Shown: positions 11,101 to 21,300 of the stretch, piece by piece
Layout of the letters: each line of letters opens with the position of its first letter
Position numbering within the stretch: position 1 is the first letter of the stretch
Source: Giardia muris
Lineage: Eukaryota; Fornicata; Diplomonadida; Hexamitidae
Assembly (NCBI GenBank): GCA_006247105.1
Contig: CM016925.1
Span: 2,604,001 to 2,668,000, forward strand
Length of the DNA: 64,000 bases
Direction of reading: 5' to 3'
Translations under genes and position numbers: made by a program
The notes under the pieces: model-generated
The model's input: only the letters and a program-made list of their open reading frames with translations
The model's database searches: none
Told to the model about the DNA's origin: nothing

Positions 11101-12899
11101 GCGGTGACAAGGCAAGAAAGGGAGATGGCATAACCGACTAAGAAGACAATGGCTGCGATCAGTTCGACGACAACTTGTCTTTGGACAAGGGCATGGCAAC
11201 CGGCTTTAAGATAAGTGTATCCGGAGTTAGTGAAGATGCAAAGTGTACAAAAGATGAACGAAATAATGTCGCCAATCGTTATATAGGAGTTTCCTAGTCG
11301 CCTATTAACCGTAGAAGAGGAGGGAAAGATTGTATTCCCAAAAGAGAAGAGAAGGGTTAAGAGGAGAAAGGCAAGGTTAATCGAGAACTGGACTATCCAT
11401 CTGACGAAATATCTATTATTCCCGGTGACGGACTTCACGTCCTCAAGGACAGTAGCGTTATCAACGTCCGTACAGGTGAAGCCAAGGTTCTGGATCCTGG
11501 TCTTCAAAACTGGGAGGATAGCGGGAGTTGCAAGAAAGCTTACGACACCCAACGTTATATCGATTTGGATATCACAACAGCCTTGCGCTAGCATTGTCAT
11601 CTCAAGGGCTCTGACGGCGGCATTATCCGTCAAGCCTCCGACCTGGAGGTGCATATTCTTCAATTCCACAGGGAGTGCAGGCGTACTTGATAGAAAGCTT
11701 GTCCCATGCTTATCCAACGTCAACCTATTCGTCTTAACCAGTAAGTTATATAGGGCCTTTCTCGCGTTGCTATCGCTATCGAGCGTGTTGGCATAGATGA
11801 AGACGACGACATGTAACGCCTTACGTCCTTCTTTAAGAAGCCTGACAGAATTGACGGTATTGGGGGTAGAGTGAACAGAAGTATAAGACGCACTCTTTTT
11901 CAGAATGTCGTGCTCCTCTGACATCTTTCGACCAGGTAGTTGATGTTTCGAGTTTCTACGAGATCCTTTATCCACCTCGTTCTTGGTTCGCGTCTTGGCC
12001 CCATACTCGGCACGTAAACGAAACTCCGAGATGATGTTATTATCGTACTCAATGAAGCCGCCAGCACAACATGACCAATTGAAGAGGTTACTATAGAACT
12101 TCCCAAGAGGTTCATTCAAGGTAGCATTAGTGACGTACCAGATAGAAATCGGTGAGGAGTTGAAGTGGACAATGCGCGACAAATCGCCATCGACGAGGCG
12201 GTATGCGGCATAGGATAAAAGCTCGATTGGTATTTGATCATGTTGTTCATATACTCGAAGACTTTGAGTTGCTGGTTGGTCAACAAGGACTTCGGCCTCC
12301 TTCACGTTCCTACTAGCTAAATATTGATAGTACATCCCGCAATGAACGATTGATAGGATGTCATTCTCTCCTTGGGAAACCACGTTGATGTCATTGAAGT
12401 GAGAGTCTGTAACAAGGCCCGTGAGCCCACAAATGTATCTAGTCGAGCCCTCCAGGGTTACCTGCGTATACTTACTGACGACGACCGCCGCCAGATCCGT
12501 GACAAGGCGTTGTGGACAATGGTACGTGCGTGGGATCTTCGCCACGATGTACGCGAACTTGGCGGGGTAGCTTACACACGCGTATAGGATGGTGAAGTTC
12601 CCATAGTTGGTCTTCAGTTGGATATTAGAGTTAAGTACGGCAACAACTTTAGCATAATCATCCTCCGTGCACATCCCTTGGATGTAGACCATCTGTGCCG
12701 CTGCGGGCTCCTTATCGATCGCAACCAGATCCGAGGGGAGCGTCAACTTCTGGCAGATCTTCCGAGCAAGCTTTTCCTGTAAGCTGGTCGAGGGCGTCGG
12801 GAAGTCATCCGAAACGTCGCGGAACCGAGAGTCCGGAGGTAGGCGGACCTTACGGCCGTCGACCAGGTAGAGGGCAGGGTTGGTATTGATGGTATCCAT
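8154..12899 (-). CDS. P1B-type (heavy-metal) ATPase homologue lacking catalytic motifs; likely pseudo-ATPase
   Basis: A 1581-residue protein with the layout of a copper-type P1B ATPase: two N-terminal HMA-like folds (the clearer at about residues 413-478), about eight membrane segments, an actuator domain, a P domain and an N domain. The hallmark residues are altered. The HMA loop reads GGLTDNA instead of GMxCxxC. The actuator TGE is AGRR (805-808). The membrane CPC is FPI (952-954). The phosphorylated Asp of DKTGT is Ser989 (SKIGT, codon 9933-9935). TGDN is TADV, and GDGxND is CDGMND (about 1465). An insert of about 240 residues separates the P-loop region from the N domain. Known P-type pumps cannot form the phosphoenzyme without that Asp. 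A non-pumping regulatory, chaperone or scaffold role is inferred. The frame is intact throughout, so this is not an ordinary decayed pseudogene. Confidence 0.85.
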   Translation of the reverse strand: MDTINTNPALYLVDGRKVRLPPDSRFRDVSDDFPTPSTSLQEKLARKICQKLTLPSDLVAIDKEPAAAQMVYIQGMCTEDDYAKVVAVLNSNIQLKTNYGNFTILYACVSYPAKFAYIVAKIPRTYHCPQRLVTDLAAVVVSKYTQVTLEGSTRYICGLTGLVTDSHFNDINVVSQGENDILSIVHCGMYYQYLASRNVKEAEVLVDQPATQSLRVYEQHDQIPIELLSYAAYRLVDGDLSRIVHFNSSPISIWYVTNATLNEPLGKFYSNLFNWSCCAGGFIEYDNNIISEFRLRAEYGAKTRTKNEVDKGSRRNSKHQLPGRKMSEEHDILKKSASYTSVHSTPNTVNSVRLLKEGRKALHVVVFIYANTLDSDSNARKALYNLLVKTNRLTLDKHGTSFLSSTPALPVELKNMHLQVGGLTDNAAVRALEMTMLAQGCCDIQIDITLGVVSFLATPAILPVLKTRIQNLGFTCTDVDNATVLEDVKSVTGNNRYFVRWIVQFSINLAFLLLTLLFSFGNTIFPSSSTVNRRLGNSYITIGDIISFIFCTLCIFTNSGYTYLKAGCHALVQRQVVVELIAAIVFLVGYAISLSCLVTAIIVEQQVRLPPICDSLVILVTLLSLCKFIDVKARQASCRPYISLAQSIPLETTIITNLVMEELVQSYSDNFDNLVDNILESESSSSSALGPLGTSYDTLTRPSDTSFTSKSGEQPHMSTSISFGKSTSDAMDPLLRLLKNKYRIDEIIDHLFKNYNEDFKQHQLSNVPTRTLLPGCVVRVQAGYRCPCDGIVVYGTSEVDEGYIAGRRLIKTVKTVGDNLYAGSRVMHDDIYVCAAMLNEDTIIGRIFATLQRSQKSHEATPRLQSLAYKTLAIIGPAILGFGVLVFCIWAGIVFTNVIGDDKMAEVLHLQTTDAQGASLQRNRAFERIYLCFYIFLSILVVACSTALVIAFPIISLAGSSKSTKLGLLLRGCGRVSEKLGSITHVIFSKIGTLTLGLPDIEGLLIPFNVDAMFGFLEATNHLVKTTDGNYTIKKPIKVRETPNMCSSGSSQSGGVQIQPIVASVETVMEAREDDEMKVDSLSLFEAPEVERRMSSKTIDALNAICAYKDLGSVDLVTSHDTTYLPAQVDYPDEEHRIDLKKSMSSSHTEEGNDVTDVSSCVLTLSKTLTDASLMSANVIRSKSNPSDLASGYSPVSTKTNEKQFFQEFSKEDILENLHTNPQFSKLRDKFLYSVAIKCLKYHATFAHYTGNPTIYSILSSIVSFAKGRPQQHMVRNLARLSEFELPEAHDFATRADGSGITAMIDGEEVLYGDLSFANSDRTQPLQFARIDPRSFKCEFVLNKTHDEILDLFHGKDTVALYIRDELISVLSLADTLQVDAKETIAALKQQGYGVYMITADVRTSAWTVSDRVGIPRANVFADATIDLKPDAIRYLKQHGTWPTAAQLDQRPIISEKSHYGTIFICDGMNDLSCLPACDISVAVGSAEQLLKDSTDAVLLSKRLKDIQLLLRFAGTVRKFMRAVFYISIVSTVILLIFCSGVLVSVNVIIGPTISACVSGLITLLVISVGLCLNLYREAKP

Positions 12900-12922
12900 C
12901 CCCTATACCACGGTACTCAAAA

Positions 12923-15304
12923 ATGAGTCAGGTAGTCCCAGTCGCATTCACACGCCTCCAAAAGGAATTCCGGCAGCCCTGCCAGTTCCAGAATGTGGAT
13001 GCCCAGGACCACTACCTGGAGCTCCATGCCTACGTCGACCTGAGCTATAACGTCGAGTCCAAGCTTGATACCGTCAACATCCAAGCTGTGACGACCACTC
13101 ATCAGCGCCCGATCCAGACGACGCTCCAGGACCTTGCACATGCGGGGACGCAGTACGAGCCCGCCCTCATGGACGAGAAGGAGGTGACTGAAGCCGTCCA
13201 GACGCGAGAGTATGCTAGCTTTTTGACGTCAGTTGAATCATATCTCGAGCATGGGATCGATACGAACATCTATGCCGATGCGGAACGCGCCCTTAAGCCC
13301 GACGATGAGGAATATGATGCACGAGGCCAGTCCACCCTCCCCGAGATCCAAGCTCTTTCACATGCCAGATATACGCGTGGGAAGGTCATCTCTGCAATTG
13401 CATACGCCAATGTCACTAAGCTCACTCTGGTCTATATGGCAGTCTCCCCACCCGGGTGGCAGAATGGTGCCTTTGAGGACGCCGAGATTGACGAGGATGC
13501 AGCTGATAATTATAGTGCTCTTTCGGAGTATTTCATCCTGGTCTGGAATATAGCGGACAATATGGCACCTCTTGCTATTCTCATGGCGCCTTCACCGGTC
13601 ATTACTATCGACGTCCATCCTCACAGACATGGGACAGTCGTTCTTGCCGGAACGTATTCCGGAGCCGTTCTGGTCTACGATCTAGATGGTGCATACACTA
13701 GCTTATATGAGCCCATCTTTCGACAGAACGCAAGGATCGACAGCACGTTCCAGAGTCAAGAAGGGATGTATAATGGAAGAAATACTTGCACCTTCTCCCA
13801 ATCCCTTTCGTCCGGAACGTATCCCCAGCGTTATTACCCATCCATTTGCTCAGCACTTACTGCCCATCATACACTTCCCGTTGCACAGGTCAAATGGCTT
13901 CCTCAATCATCCCAGCTTTTCCGGAATGGAGAGCTTCAGACATCTGCTAACCCTCTTGGTGCCTTGCAGTTCGTTTCCGTTTCCCCCGACGGATATATTA
14001 AGGCTTGGTCTCTCCAATGTATGGATAAGGATGCAACTCGTTCGGACTTGACTGTTCTTTACCCTTTTATTACGTTAGTTACATCAGCCATGTACCCGCG
14101 TCTAGGCCCATTGAAACCGACCTCGATCCTATTCCCGCCATCTGATGAGCCCTCCACCTTCTTCTTCATTGGTGATGCCTTTGGAAACCTTGCCTGTACA
14201 ACCTGGCCCGTCGCCGTTGCGGCAACCCAGGCGTCTGATGACGACAAACGAAAGGCTGAGCGGGATATTGCCAAGGAACTGAATACGACCGATCCCGATG
14301 CCATTACGGCCTATTTTATCGACCACCCGACGAAGGGTAGTTGCATTTCGGCGTTCCCATACTTCCTCTCGAGTCTATTCCACCTGGAGTATAGTCTCGT
14401 CTTTGATAACCTTTTATTGGGGACTGCTGGAGACGGATGTAAGCTTTGGCTTGTCGATAAGCAATGCCATATCCAGGCCGCTGACCTGGCCGCGAAAGGC
14501 GTTTGTGATGAGCAATATATCCTTGAGTGCAATTATGAGGCGGCCGTTGACTCCGGTTTTGTCACAGTCAAGAATATCCCACAAGTGATTTCACCTTATT
14601 TGATTGGTGATGGGAGTAAGATGTCATCATTCATCCAAACAAATCAGGTTGTAACAAACCTCAATCTGACGAGCTCGAATAACTCTGCAATGGCCGTGGA
14701 GTACGGTTCGCAGGAACTTCTTTCGAACAAGCGGATTGCAAACATGATGGGGCCCGTCACTACTAGTATTGAGTCAGATTTCCCGAACTATAACTTTTAT
14801 GAGCCCGTCTTCAGCTATAGTTCAACGGACACAACGATCACGGCCGCCTGCCTCTCCCAGACCCGCTCGAGCGTCCTCTTCATAGGAAACGATCGCGGTG
14901 TTATCTCAGTCTTTGACTTATGTGATAGGATGTACGAACCCCTCATCTCGCTCCAGATCTGTGTCGGTCCCGTGGCGAAGATTGTCTACATTCGCCAGGC
15001 CTCCGTCAGTGGTGCAAGCCTTTCGACATACGTTCAAACCGTCGGGAGTGGAGGCTCCGGACCGAATTACATGCAAGGGAAGACGCATACGAAGACTCGT
15101 GACATTCTACTCGTCGGAGACGTTCATGGAACGGTACACATTCTTGAAATCCCGAAGGTCCTTCGTTCTCGAGTCACTAACGAACGTGGGATGCTCAAGT
15201 ATAAGTTCCGCCGCCTCCTTGAAAGCGTTTACTACTGCATGTGGCGGAAGGCGATCCGCGCGCGCGAGGTCGAGGAGCGGACTGTTGTCGAGACCGAGGA
15301 CTAG
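12923..15304 (+). CDS. Dynein intermediate chain (WD40), probably axonemal
   Basis: A 793-residue protein starting 23 bases from the divergent P-type ATPase gene. The N-terminal 150 residues contain the patterns KEFRQPCQF and YASFLTSVESYLEHGID, which resemble the segment preceding the propeller in axonemal intermediate chains. WD40 blades follow: FILVWNIADNMAPLAILMAP then the AGTYSGAVLVYDL signature characteristic of dynein intermediate chains, SVSPDGYIKAWSL, a LLGTAGDGCKLWLVD blade, and C-terminal blades with GNDRGVISVFDL and VGDVHGTVHILEI. These chains anchor dynein heavy chains to cargo or to axonemal doublets. Which subtype (DNAI2, DNAI3/IC140 or DNAI4/IC138) cannot be settled by eye. Confidence 0.85.
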   Translation: MSQVVPVAFTRLQKEFRQPCQFQNVDAQDHYLELHAYVDLSYNVESKLDTVNIQAVTTTHQRPIQTTLQDLAHAGTQYEPALMDEKEVTEAVQTREYASFLTSVESYLEHGIDTNIYADAERALKPDDEEYDARGQSTLPEIQALSHARYTRGKVISAIAYANVTKLTLVYMAVSPPGWQNGAFEDAEIDEDAADNYSALSEYFILVWNIADNMAPLAILMAPSPVITIDVHPHRHGTVVLAGTYSGAVLVYDLDGAYTSLYEPIFRQNARIDSTFQSQEGMYNGRNTCTFSQSLSSGTYPQRYYPSICSALTAHHTLPVAQVKWLPQSSQLFRNGELQTSANPLGALQFVSVSPDGYIKAWSLQCMDKDATRSDLTVLYPFITLVTSAMYPRLGPLKPTSILFPPSDEPSTFFFIGDAFGNLACTTWPVAVAATQASDDDKRKAERDIAKELNTTDPDAITAYFIDHPTKGSCISAFPYFLSSLFHLEYSLVFDNLLLGTAGDGCKLWLVDKQCHIQAADLAAKGVCDEQYILECNYEAAVDSGFVTVKNIPQVISPYLIGDGSKMSSFIQTNQVVTNLNLTSSNNSAMAVEYGSQELLSNKRIANMMGPVTTSIESDFPNYNFYEPVFSYSSTDTTITAACLSQTRSSVLFIGNDRGVISVFDLCDRMYEPLISLQICVGPVAKIVYIRQASVSGASLSTYVQTVGSGGSGPNYMQGKTHTKTRDILLVGDVHGTVHILEIPKVLRSRVTNERGMLKYKFRRLLESVYYCMWRKAIRAREVEERTVVETED

Positions 15305-15310
15305 ATGAGA

Positions 15311-18300
15311 CTAGATAAGATTCGCGTCTTGTAAAGTCTTAACCATTAGTTCCCGGTTCGGTACGAGTGTTCTTAGCTTCTCCAAGGCGTCCGCGGCGAT
15401 CTCCGTCGTATATTCAACATTTCTTATAGCATAGAAGATTCCAATAACATGCTTAAGAACAAGCTCGAGTCTTGCCGAATCCTTGTTAATTCCATCGATG
15501 AAGCGTAATAGAGATCCAACTGGGGCCGTTACAAGCAAGGCTGAGTGCTCATCCTGTATCAGTTCCAGAATCGCAACCTTTAACTCGTCTAGAGCCACGA
15601 AGATCGCCGGAAGGTGTTTCTCTGTCTCATAGATGTCTTTGAGGATGGTTGCGAGGCTAATAGCTGTGTCCTTCCGGCTGACCAAGACGACCTTTTCATT
15701 ACAAAGATTACTGATGTAAGCGGTACAAAGAACCCCAACATTCGAAGCTCCTTGTGAAATGAGGAGGTCACAAAGCGCTGTGGCCTGCGTTCGAGTGTTG
15801 TATTCGGTCTGATAGACAATCCCTGGTCGATCACAGATGAATATCCACGCCTGAGTTCTAAGATGTTGTACCTGCTCCTCCAGTGCCTCATCGAACCCAA
15901 ATATCGAGATAACTATACGAAGCAAGTGTAAGGACATCGCTTGGCAGGCTCCATGACCAAGTGCCTCAAAGATAGTCTCCTTGACCACCTCGATGACCTC
16001 GGCAAGAACCGACATCGCGTTTCCGCATGCACCCACCCAGTATTCATCTTTGGCCTCCGTGTCTGTCGCCACTAACCAGATTTGTTCCGCTAAGTAGCAA
16101 AGAAAGCTCAGCGCTCCGAAGGATTGATGTCCATCCACTGGCTTCTTCAAGATCATCTCCACACAACGTAAGGGATTTGCGGTGTATCCCACTTCGAGGC
16201 AGGAGTGAACCAGCTGCACCCCTACCCGTCCGATTGAGGTGACACAGTCATCGACGCCACAAAAGCGGATAGCCGTGTTCTGAGACGCAACTATCAAGGA
16301 GAGGACACTTAGATCCGTTATCGTAGCACAGGTTTCGGCAGAAATCCCCCGGTAGATCTCAAAAAGGCATGCAAGTGCCGTTAGCCTACAATCGGTCAGT
16401 TCCGTATCAGCTACATATTTAACGACGTCACGGATCAAGGAGGTGCGCCGCTTGGTGGAGAGATCATAGGAATTGATATAATATCCAACGGCCTCTGCAA
16501 CAGCCTGCCGTGCAACCCCATCATCTACACGGTGCAGCGAGCGAACGTAATACGCGATTAGCTTCTCAACGTGAACCTGCTCGGGGCGCTGTTGTACGAT
16601 GTCCCTAAGAAAAAGATATACCGAGAGGGTTTCCTTCGAGCCTTGAAGGAGAAGAATTCCGACCTGTAAGATCATGGCGTAGTTCTCCTGGGTGAGTAAT
16701 TTAGGGCTGAACGCTTGGACGATTTGGAGGAACCTGATGCACGATCGGACTTCAATGGGATTTGATGCTCGATATAGGGTCTTACAGCAAGCAAGGGTGG
16801 TATCTGTGGTTTGTAGAGTAGGACAGTGTGGAAAGATGACACATAAGATCTCCATCGCATTTGCACGGCACTCGGAAGAGGGGGATGCGACGAACAACGA
16901 AACGTATGGTACGATCGCATCAAAATGCTCAGCGGTAAGAGTTGGTGGTGATGGCAAGTCAGGAATGAAGGTATTCATATCTATATCTGAGGGGATATCA
17001 CATCGTTGTCCTGCAAGACAGTTAAAAACTGCTTGATATTTAAGATAATAAGGACTACCAAAGTACTTTGATAATGCTTGGCGTAACAAGAAACTGGTCA
17101 GCTTCTCGGGTAAGGTAGGATCATATGATGATCCGACATCGGAAAATTGCGTTGCTGAAACGAAACTTTGAACCGGTCGTTTCGGAGCTGGCTCTAAGAA
17201 CATATGCTCATTCCGAAGATCAGTAATCCCTGCCGATCGTTTCTCATCATCATCTTCATTCTGAAGTCTAGCAAGCTTATCTTCTCTGGTTGGTGCTTGG
17301 CGTGAATCCAATACCTTTGGAGATAAGTCACGATAAAAGCAATCGGACGACAAGAAATATTTGACGAAGTCTAAGAGGGTTGAACTTGTCAACGTCGAGT
17401 TCCTTTGGAGACCCATGATAAGCGCCTTTAAGATCTGCGTTTGATGTTTCAGAGACCTTGTAGTTGAACACCCACGAAATATTGGGTCAATAAATGTGAG
17501 AAGAAAGTTTCGATTGGAGATGTCAAGCGTCGAGACTACGAGTTGAATGATCTCGTACGACGAGGTCTTACTAATGTCCTCATCCAGATCTTCGTCTCTA
17601 GCCTGCTCCTTTTGCTGCTGTACCTTCTTACTGAAGAGGTCACAAACGAGGACGGCCACGATCTGACGAACAGCAACCGCCGAGAGCATATGGGGAATAC
17701 AAATGGACGACTCTCTGTCTATTTCTAAGGGGGGTATGAGGGGCTTTGTAAGAAGAGTCGGTGTAGTGACAAGACGTTCTAGGCTCTCAATGGGTAGGTA
17801 TATTACACGCTCCAACACTGTGGCGAAGACCGATGATGCTATATGGGCGCCAAGAAAACTCTTCATACAGTGATTCCGTATCGAGCCGAGCAAAAGACCC
17901 AAATTCTCGGCACCCATGAGCACGGCTATGTATGCTATGCATTCCCTACAGACCTTCCGTATCATGACGCTTCCGGACGTGACGTTCTGAATGAGCGATT
18001 GGAGAAGGATGGATAGATGGTCCTGGCGTAGATTGATAGGGAGCTTTGCAATGAGATGTGCGGCAATGGTAACCGTTTGGAAATGAATGTCCGTAATGTC
18101 TGCACGGACGAGCGTATAGCGTTGCAGCCTGGGTAAGAATACGCTCCGAAGCTGGGTCTGTACTAAGTCAGAACTATATGACTCCAATGAATCATTGATA
18201 AGATCCAAGATGGATTGCTTTCTGATAAGATTGTTAGGCCTACTAGGAAGTTGAACCATTCGTAGACCCTTTTGAATGTCTCGTCGAGTTTGTGCAAAGG

Positions 18301-21300
18301 CCTTAGCCAACATCCTATCTGCTTCCTTCAGACTATGATCATTCATCATTAAAGGCGCAAGTTCTTCCTCGTTCGCATTATCATCATCCGAATACTCATC
18401 GAAAGCGGAATGCTCTTCTTGATCGTCATTTTTGACCTCACCATTATCCTCATATTCTGTGGAAAAGCGGAACTCACGGAAAAGAGCTGTGATAAGATAG
18501 AGCGCCCGACGCTCTGTTTCAGGGCGACGAAGCAGGTTGAAAACGCTCAATAGTAAGGTATTATAGCGCTCCCAATCAAGATAAAGGCCAAGTTTCCGGA
18601 AGAACTCAAGAATTGGAACTAACGTATTTGTCATCGTCGTATCCGCGAAAGATTCAGCGATGCACAAGGGGAAGAAGACCGTTATCAGAAGGTTGTTTTC
18701 ATTGTTTTCGCCTAAGACATTTGCTAAGCAAAGACGCCCAAGAGTAGTTTCTGTAAGGAAAGTGGTGACGGCATAGTAGGCTTCTTTCCGAGTCTGAGGT
18801 AACGATGACGCTAAGGAGCCAAAGGGGGTAAGTTGGAAGAGAACATAGTAATCGATATGGGGGACGGACTGAAGCGTATGTAGAGTGACGCCATCGATCT
18901 CCAAGGTAGCATCTCTAACAGCATAAAGGTCCTCATTGATAAGATCTTTAATGTCGGAGACGAGTGAAAGATCGCTAGAATACCCCGCAAAAAGGTGCAG
19001 AAGTCGAAGAATTTCGGAACAGCCTTGGCGTCGCTGTTCGGCGATTAAAGATTCCATCGAAACGGGTTGCTTTAGATAGTCATAGATGTACTTCGTCATC
19101 ATATCGAGAGATAAGTAATCTGTGTGATGTGTAGGGAAGTATGACATCAAAACCAAGGAAGAATTGGTACGCTCTGCATCCCGACCATTTGTCATGGCCC
19201 GTAATAGAAGCCCAAGCACAAGGTGGGATTCTCCTAAATAAGCGGCACAGTTCGCAACAGCGTCGACGATTGCGGGGGACTCTTGAGAAGTTAGTTGCAT
19301 TAGCAAACGATAAAGAGATGGCAGCGTCGAGAATGAAGGAACTGCACCTAGAACCTCCCAGACACCTTCGGCCTCATCCTTGGTTTTCTCAAGCCTTTGA
19401 TAAACAGACGCAATAAGCCCATGAAACCCACTAAGCTTCTCGTTCGTCAGAAGGGGTGTCAAGAGCTGATGTAAGGTTAGAGGAGTCGCCCAGGTATAAA
19501 AGCGCAGGATTGATTCGTTAACCCCCTCATGATTCAGATAGAATCCGTGATGAAGTAAAAGACAGAGGGTTTCGAGATCCACGGTCCACATGTGTGGAGT
19601 CAAGCATACGAGCTTATAAAGAGTATCAATTAGGTTCATAAACGCCTGCACCGTGGTTCTCGTCAGCTTAGGGGCTACGGGGATAAGGCGATCGGATCGT
19701 TTCTTTGGTAGGAGATGTTGGCAATAACTAATCGTAGCGGCTATCGCCTCATCACGAAATGAGACCAGGAACCCTTCGGATAATACTTCTTTCCCCTCTA
19801 TCCCCTGGATAAAGGACTCGAGGACTTGCGTCCCCATTGAGACCGTACTTGTCCCAAACTTGATGAGTGCGAGAGCCTGATATGCGAAGAGATAATGGGT
19901 TTGGATGATCTGTTCTACAAAGCACGTATGCCTAGCGAAAAGCTCATGTAATCGCACTAATCCCTTGATCCATGGATCCGTTGGCTTCGTCTCCCGCGTC
20001 ATGAGTTCATATATAATCCCAAAAAACCGTCCGAACTCCCCATTCATCTCCAACCCTTCCTGGTCAGATCCCACTTCTAATAAATATTGTGCAATCGCAT
20101 ATAGAGCTCCCAGAATTGCGGTCCGGATCTCTGAAAGATCGATTCCGAAGGCTCCATCATGATCTTCATTGTTATCATAGCGAAATCGTTGGAATTGTAG
20201 TTTCCTACGTATTTCCTCCTCCTTGAAATGTCCCTGGGTAGATTGGTACCATTCTTCCTGGTTACCCTCAGTCCTTTGATAAAAGAACCAATAAAGAGCC
20301 AGAATCCCCAGAATACTGAAGTATGCGAGGACAACCCGTGTTTCACGGAGATATGGCACCAGCATCCTACAAGAATTGCAGAAGCTGTATAGAAGCGATA
20401 TGTGAACTCCCGGGGCACGTCTGACGAGAGTCCTCTCATCCATCTTATAGGGTTCGGTCAAGAGAAACGCAATAAACGAGTCTTCTTGCTGTGTGACTGA
20501 ACACTCGGGAAATAGCCGTGTGAAAACGGGGCGGATCAGAATCCCATAGAACCGCATAACCTCCTTATTCGTGAGGTGATTGTTGATGAACCCAAAGATG
20601 GCGCGCCGCCGCCCATCACTAGATCCAGCTGCTCGCTTCCCGAGTGATGCATTTGCAACGCCCGAAACACTACCGAAACTCCGACCTGTACGGACGATGC
20701 GGCCAGCAAGAACGTAAAGGGCGATGTCGAGAAAGGCCTCACGGTGTGCAACGTTGATGACTCCGAACATGCCAAACTCCTCTTCGGAATGGCGGATCCG
20801 AGACAGCCTCTGGGTACAAATCATCCAGAGGTCATGATACGCCTCCTTCGCTAAGTCGTAAGGAGGAGTTAGTGGTCCATTGGAATTGAAGCTCAAGGTC
20901 AGGAGCTGATCGGTGCAGGTCTGCAAGTTGATCATACGAGCAACGGTCTGGATGAATGGCGAAGGAGAGAGAAAGTACGTAAGGATTAGGGCGTTACTGG
21001 CAAGGTACTCGAGCGATGCGGTCGAAAGGATTACTCGCAAGGTCGATTGAAGATCATCCCGCCTCTGTCCTTTTAGCCTTCCAACCAACGGGCATAGAAA
21101 CTTGAGCAGAAGATCAATAACCTGGGGATGCATATTCCCCCCTTGTTCTGCCGTAGCCTTGAGACCATACTGAATACGGGCATGTAGGATATCCACCAAG
21201 CCCTCGATGACACCATCCGAGATTATGGTCTGGAACTCCGGTAGCCAGGTACCTATCTTGGCTAGGAGTTGAACTATCTGGATACTGTCACGAGGAAGGA

